Positions 63,311 through 64,000 of a stretch of DNA of 64,000 nucleotides are shown piece by piece; position 1 is the stretch's first letter; every line of letters starts with the position of its first letter. The notes below the pieces were generated by a model that saw only the letters and a list, made by a program, of their open reading frames with translations, was not told the DNA's origin and did not search any database. This DNA comes from Paenibacillus xylanivorans (GTDB lineage Bacteria; Bacillota; Bacilli; Paenibacillales; Paenibacillaceae): positions 476,504 through 540,503 of the forward strand of contig NZ_LITU01000070.1 in NCBI RefSeq assembly GCF_001280595.1, given 5' to 3'. Both the position numbers and the translations under genes were made by a program.

Positions 63311-63445
63311 TCAGGCTCCGCCCCTAAAGGCGTAAATGGCGAGAAGAATAATGGCTACAAGAGCAATCAGATAAAAGGCTCCCACAGCGACCAGAAAGAT
63401 GTATCCGGTAAAAGAACCCATACGCGCGAACAATTTCTTCATCAT
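63311..63445 (-). CDS. Small membrane protein, 44 residues
   Basis: An open frame from ATG 63445 (a second ATG follows at once) to TGA 63311 encodes MMKKLFARMGSFTGYIFLV followed by a second strongly hydrophobic stretch (LIALVAIILLAIYAF) and ends RGGA. AAAGGA lies seven to eight bases before the start. Lysines at the N-terminus and two hydrophobic segments fit a small membrane peptide. No family recognised. A perfect terminator lies upstream (63505-63540), so it has its own promoter between. Confidence 0.6.
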   Translation of the reverse strand: MMKKLFARMGSFTGYIFLVAVGAFYLIALVAIILLAIYAFRGGA

Positions 63446-63504
63446 CACGACATCCTTTCTTACGTAACAGAGTGTTGGGAGGTTTCCTATTTACATCATA
63501 TCCC

Positions 63505-63540
63505 AAAAAGACGACTTCCTGATCGAAGTCGTCTTTTTTT
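63505..63540. terminator. Bidirectional terminator downstream of the SMR gene
   Basis: AAAAAGACGACTTC (63505-63518) pairs perfectly with GAAGTCGTCTTTTT (63525-63538), loop of six, with T runs on both strands. Confidence 0.9.
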
Positions 63541-63616
63541 AATAATTAATTTATATGAGATTATCGAAGTGAAGTTAAGAATCGCTTGATAACGGAGAGT
63601 ACGTAACCGGTAACTT

Positions 63617-63931
63617 TTACGTAATCAGTTTCAATCCGATCGCCGCCACCAAAATCATGGCTATAAACAGCAGCCGCTTGGCTTCCTTCCGCTCACCGAA
63701 CAGGAACATACCTGTTAACGTACTGCCCACCGTACCGATTCCAGTCCACACCGCATACGCTGTGCCCATGGGAATGGAGGTCATCGCATAGGATAACAGA
63801 GAGAAGCTGATCACGAAGGATACGAGCATGAGCACGATATAAGGCCAGCCCTTCCGGGAAGAAGCACCATTAATGCCGATGACGCCAAAAATCTCACATA
63901 TGCCTGCACCCACAATTGCCATCCAAGCCAT
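63617..63931 (-). CDS. SMR-family multidrug efflux subunit
   Basis: A 104-residue protein with four helices of the small multidrug resistance family. The helix 1 glutamate is E13 in GAGICEIFGVIGI, the residue that binds proton and cation. WTGIGTVGSTLTGMFLFGE is the conserved loop 3/helix 4 region. AAAGGAGGTGA, within the end of the upstream gene, precedes the ATG, which overlaps the upstream stop (TAATG). The pair suggests a heteromeric pump such as YkkCD or YvdRS. Confidence 0.92.
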   Translation of the reverse strand: MAWMAIVGAGICEIFGVIGINGASSRKGWPYIVLMLVSFVISFSLLSYAMTSIPMGTAYAVWTGIGTVGSTLTGMFLFGERKEAKRLLFIAMILVAAIGLKLIT

Positions 63932-64000
63932 TATGCTTCACCTCCTTTTGCCGATTGTTGATCCGTGACCAGTTTCAGTCCGACCACACCGCATAGCAAC
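63931..64000 (-). CDS. SMR-family efflux subunit, C-terminal part (partial)
   Basis: The last 22 codons (LLCGVVGLKLVT, then a short polar tail ending GGEA) of a gene that continues beyond the window. The final helix resembles the end of the neighbouring SMR protein (AIGLKLIT). Its TAA stop overlaps the ATG of that gene by one base. Confidence 0.8.
   Translation of the reverse strand, partial: LLCGVVGLKLVTDQQSAKGGEA

Overview
The window looks like a chromosomal segment of a Paenibacillus-type Firmicute. GC content is moderate, ribosome-binding sites are strong AGGAGG-type, and the gene families are typical of that genus: YesM/YesN-type two-component system, carbohydrate ABC transporters, GH94 and GH42 enzymes, a Btr-like AraC/siderophore-binding regulator, a SwrC-type RND pump and a glutaminyl-tRNA synthetase. 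The genus call is inferred from gene content. No tRNA, rRNA, CRISPR array, insertion sequence or prophage was seen.

Region 1 (1-16.3 kb). After the tail of an arginine/glycine-rich protein lies the most unusual part of the window. It is a seven-gene plus-strand operon, with two minus-strand genes diverging from it. It encodes a secreted/membrane von Willebrand A (vWA) protein, a 1129-residue protein with the tubulin/FtsZ glycine-rich signature, an 854-residue unknown, a membrane vWA protein with a full MIDAS motif, a 215-residue unknown, a zinc-ribbon TRAFAC-type GTPase, and a 1079-residue GTPase-associated (GAP1-like) membrane protein. The divergent genes encode a 47-residue membrane peptide and a zinc-ribbon membrane protein. 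Tight spacing (1-nt gap, ATGA overlap) suggests one multi-protein, membrane-anchored, GTP-dependent machine of unknown function. It resembles the vWA/GTPase/GAP1 systems described only computationally.

Region 2 (16.5-30.9 kb). This region holds iron and redox genes: a Fur-box-controlled siderophore ABC ATPase, glutathione peroxidase, NADH oxidase with three TGTGA-N6-TCACA-like operators, a formate/nitrite transporter with a matching site centred where an Fnr activator would bind, and a molybdopterin oxidoreductase. These are followed by an MFS transporter, a methyltransferase behind a consensus promoter and a leader terminator, and a minus-strand group of Btr-like regulator, ferric-siderophore-binding lipoprotein with a Fur box, and ABC exporter.

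Region 3 (31-53.7 kb). Sugar use dominates. A LacI-type regulator and a GH94 phosphorylase share the operator TCGAAACGTTTCGA (three copies). An AraC regulator diverges from a GH42 beta-galactosidase with a perfect cre box, followed by a histidine kinase/response regulator pair and a sugar ABC transporter lacking its ATPase. Between these lie a MerR-methyltransferase fusion, acetyltransferases, an SDR lacking its catalytic Tyr/Lys, glnS, an MFS transporter, mobA and a palindromic repeat.

Region 4 (53.7-64 kb). A MocR regulator diverges from a LysE-type exporter over paired direct repeats. A small soluble chemoreceptor, moaA, a probable broken chemoreceptor fragment, a TetR-RND efflux pair, a 44-residue membrane peptide and a two-subunit SMR pump follow. 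Three genes of molybdenum-cofactor biology (oxidoreductase, mobA, moaA) are scattered across 36 kb.
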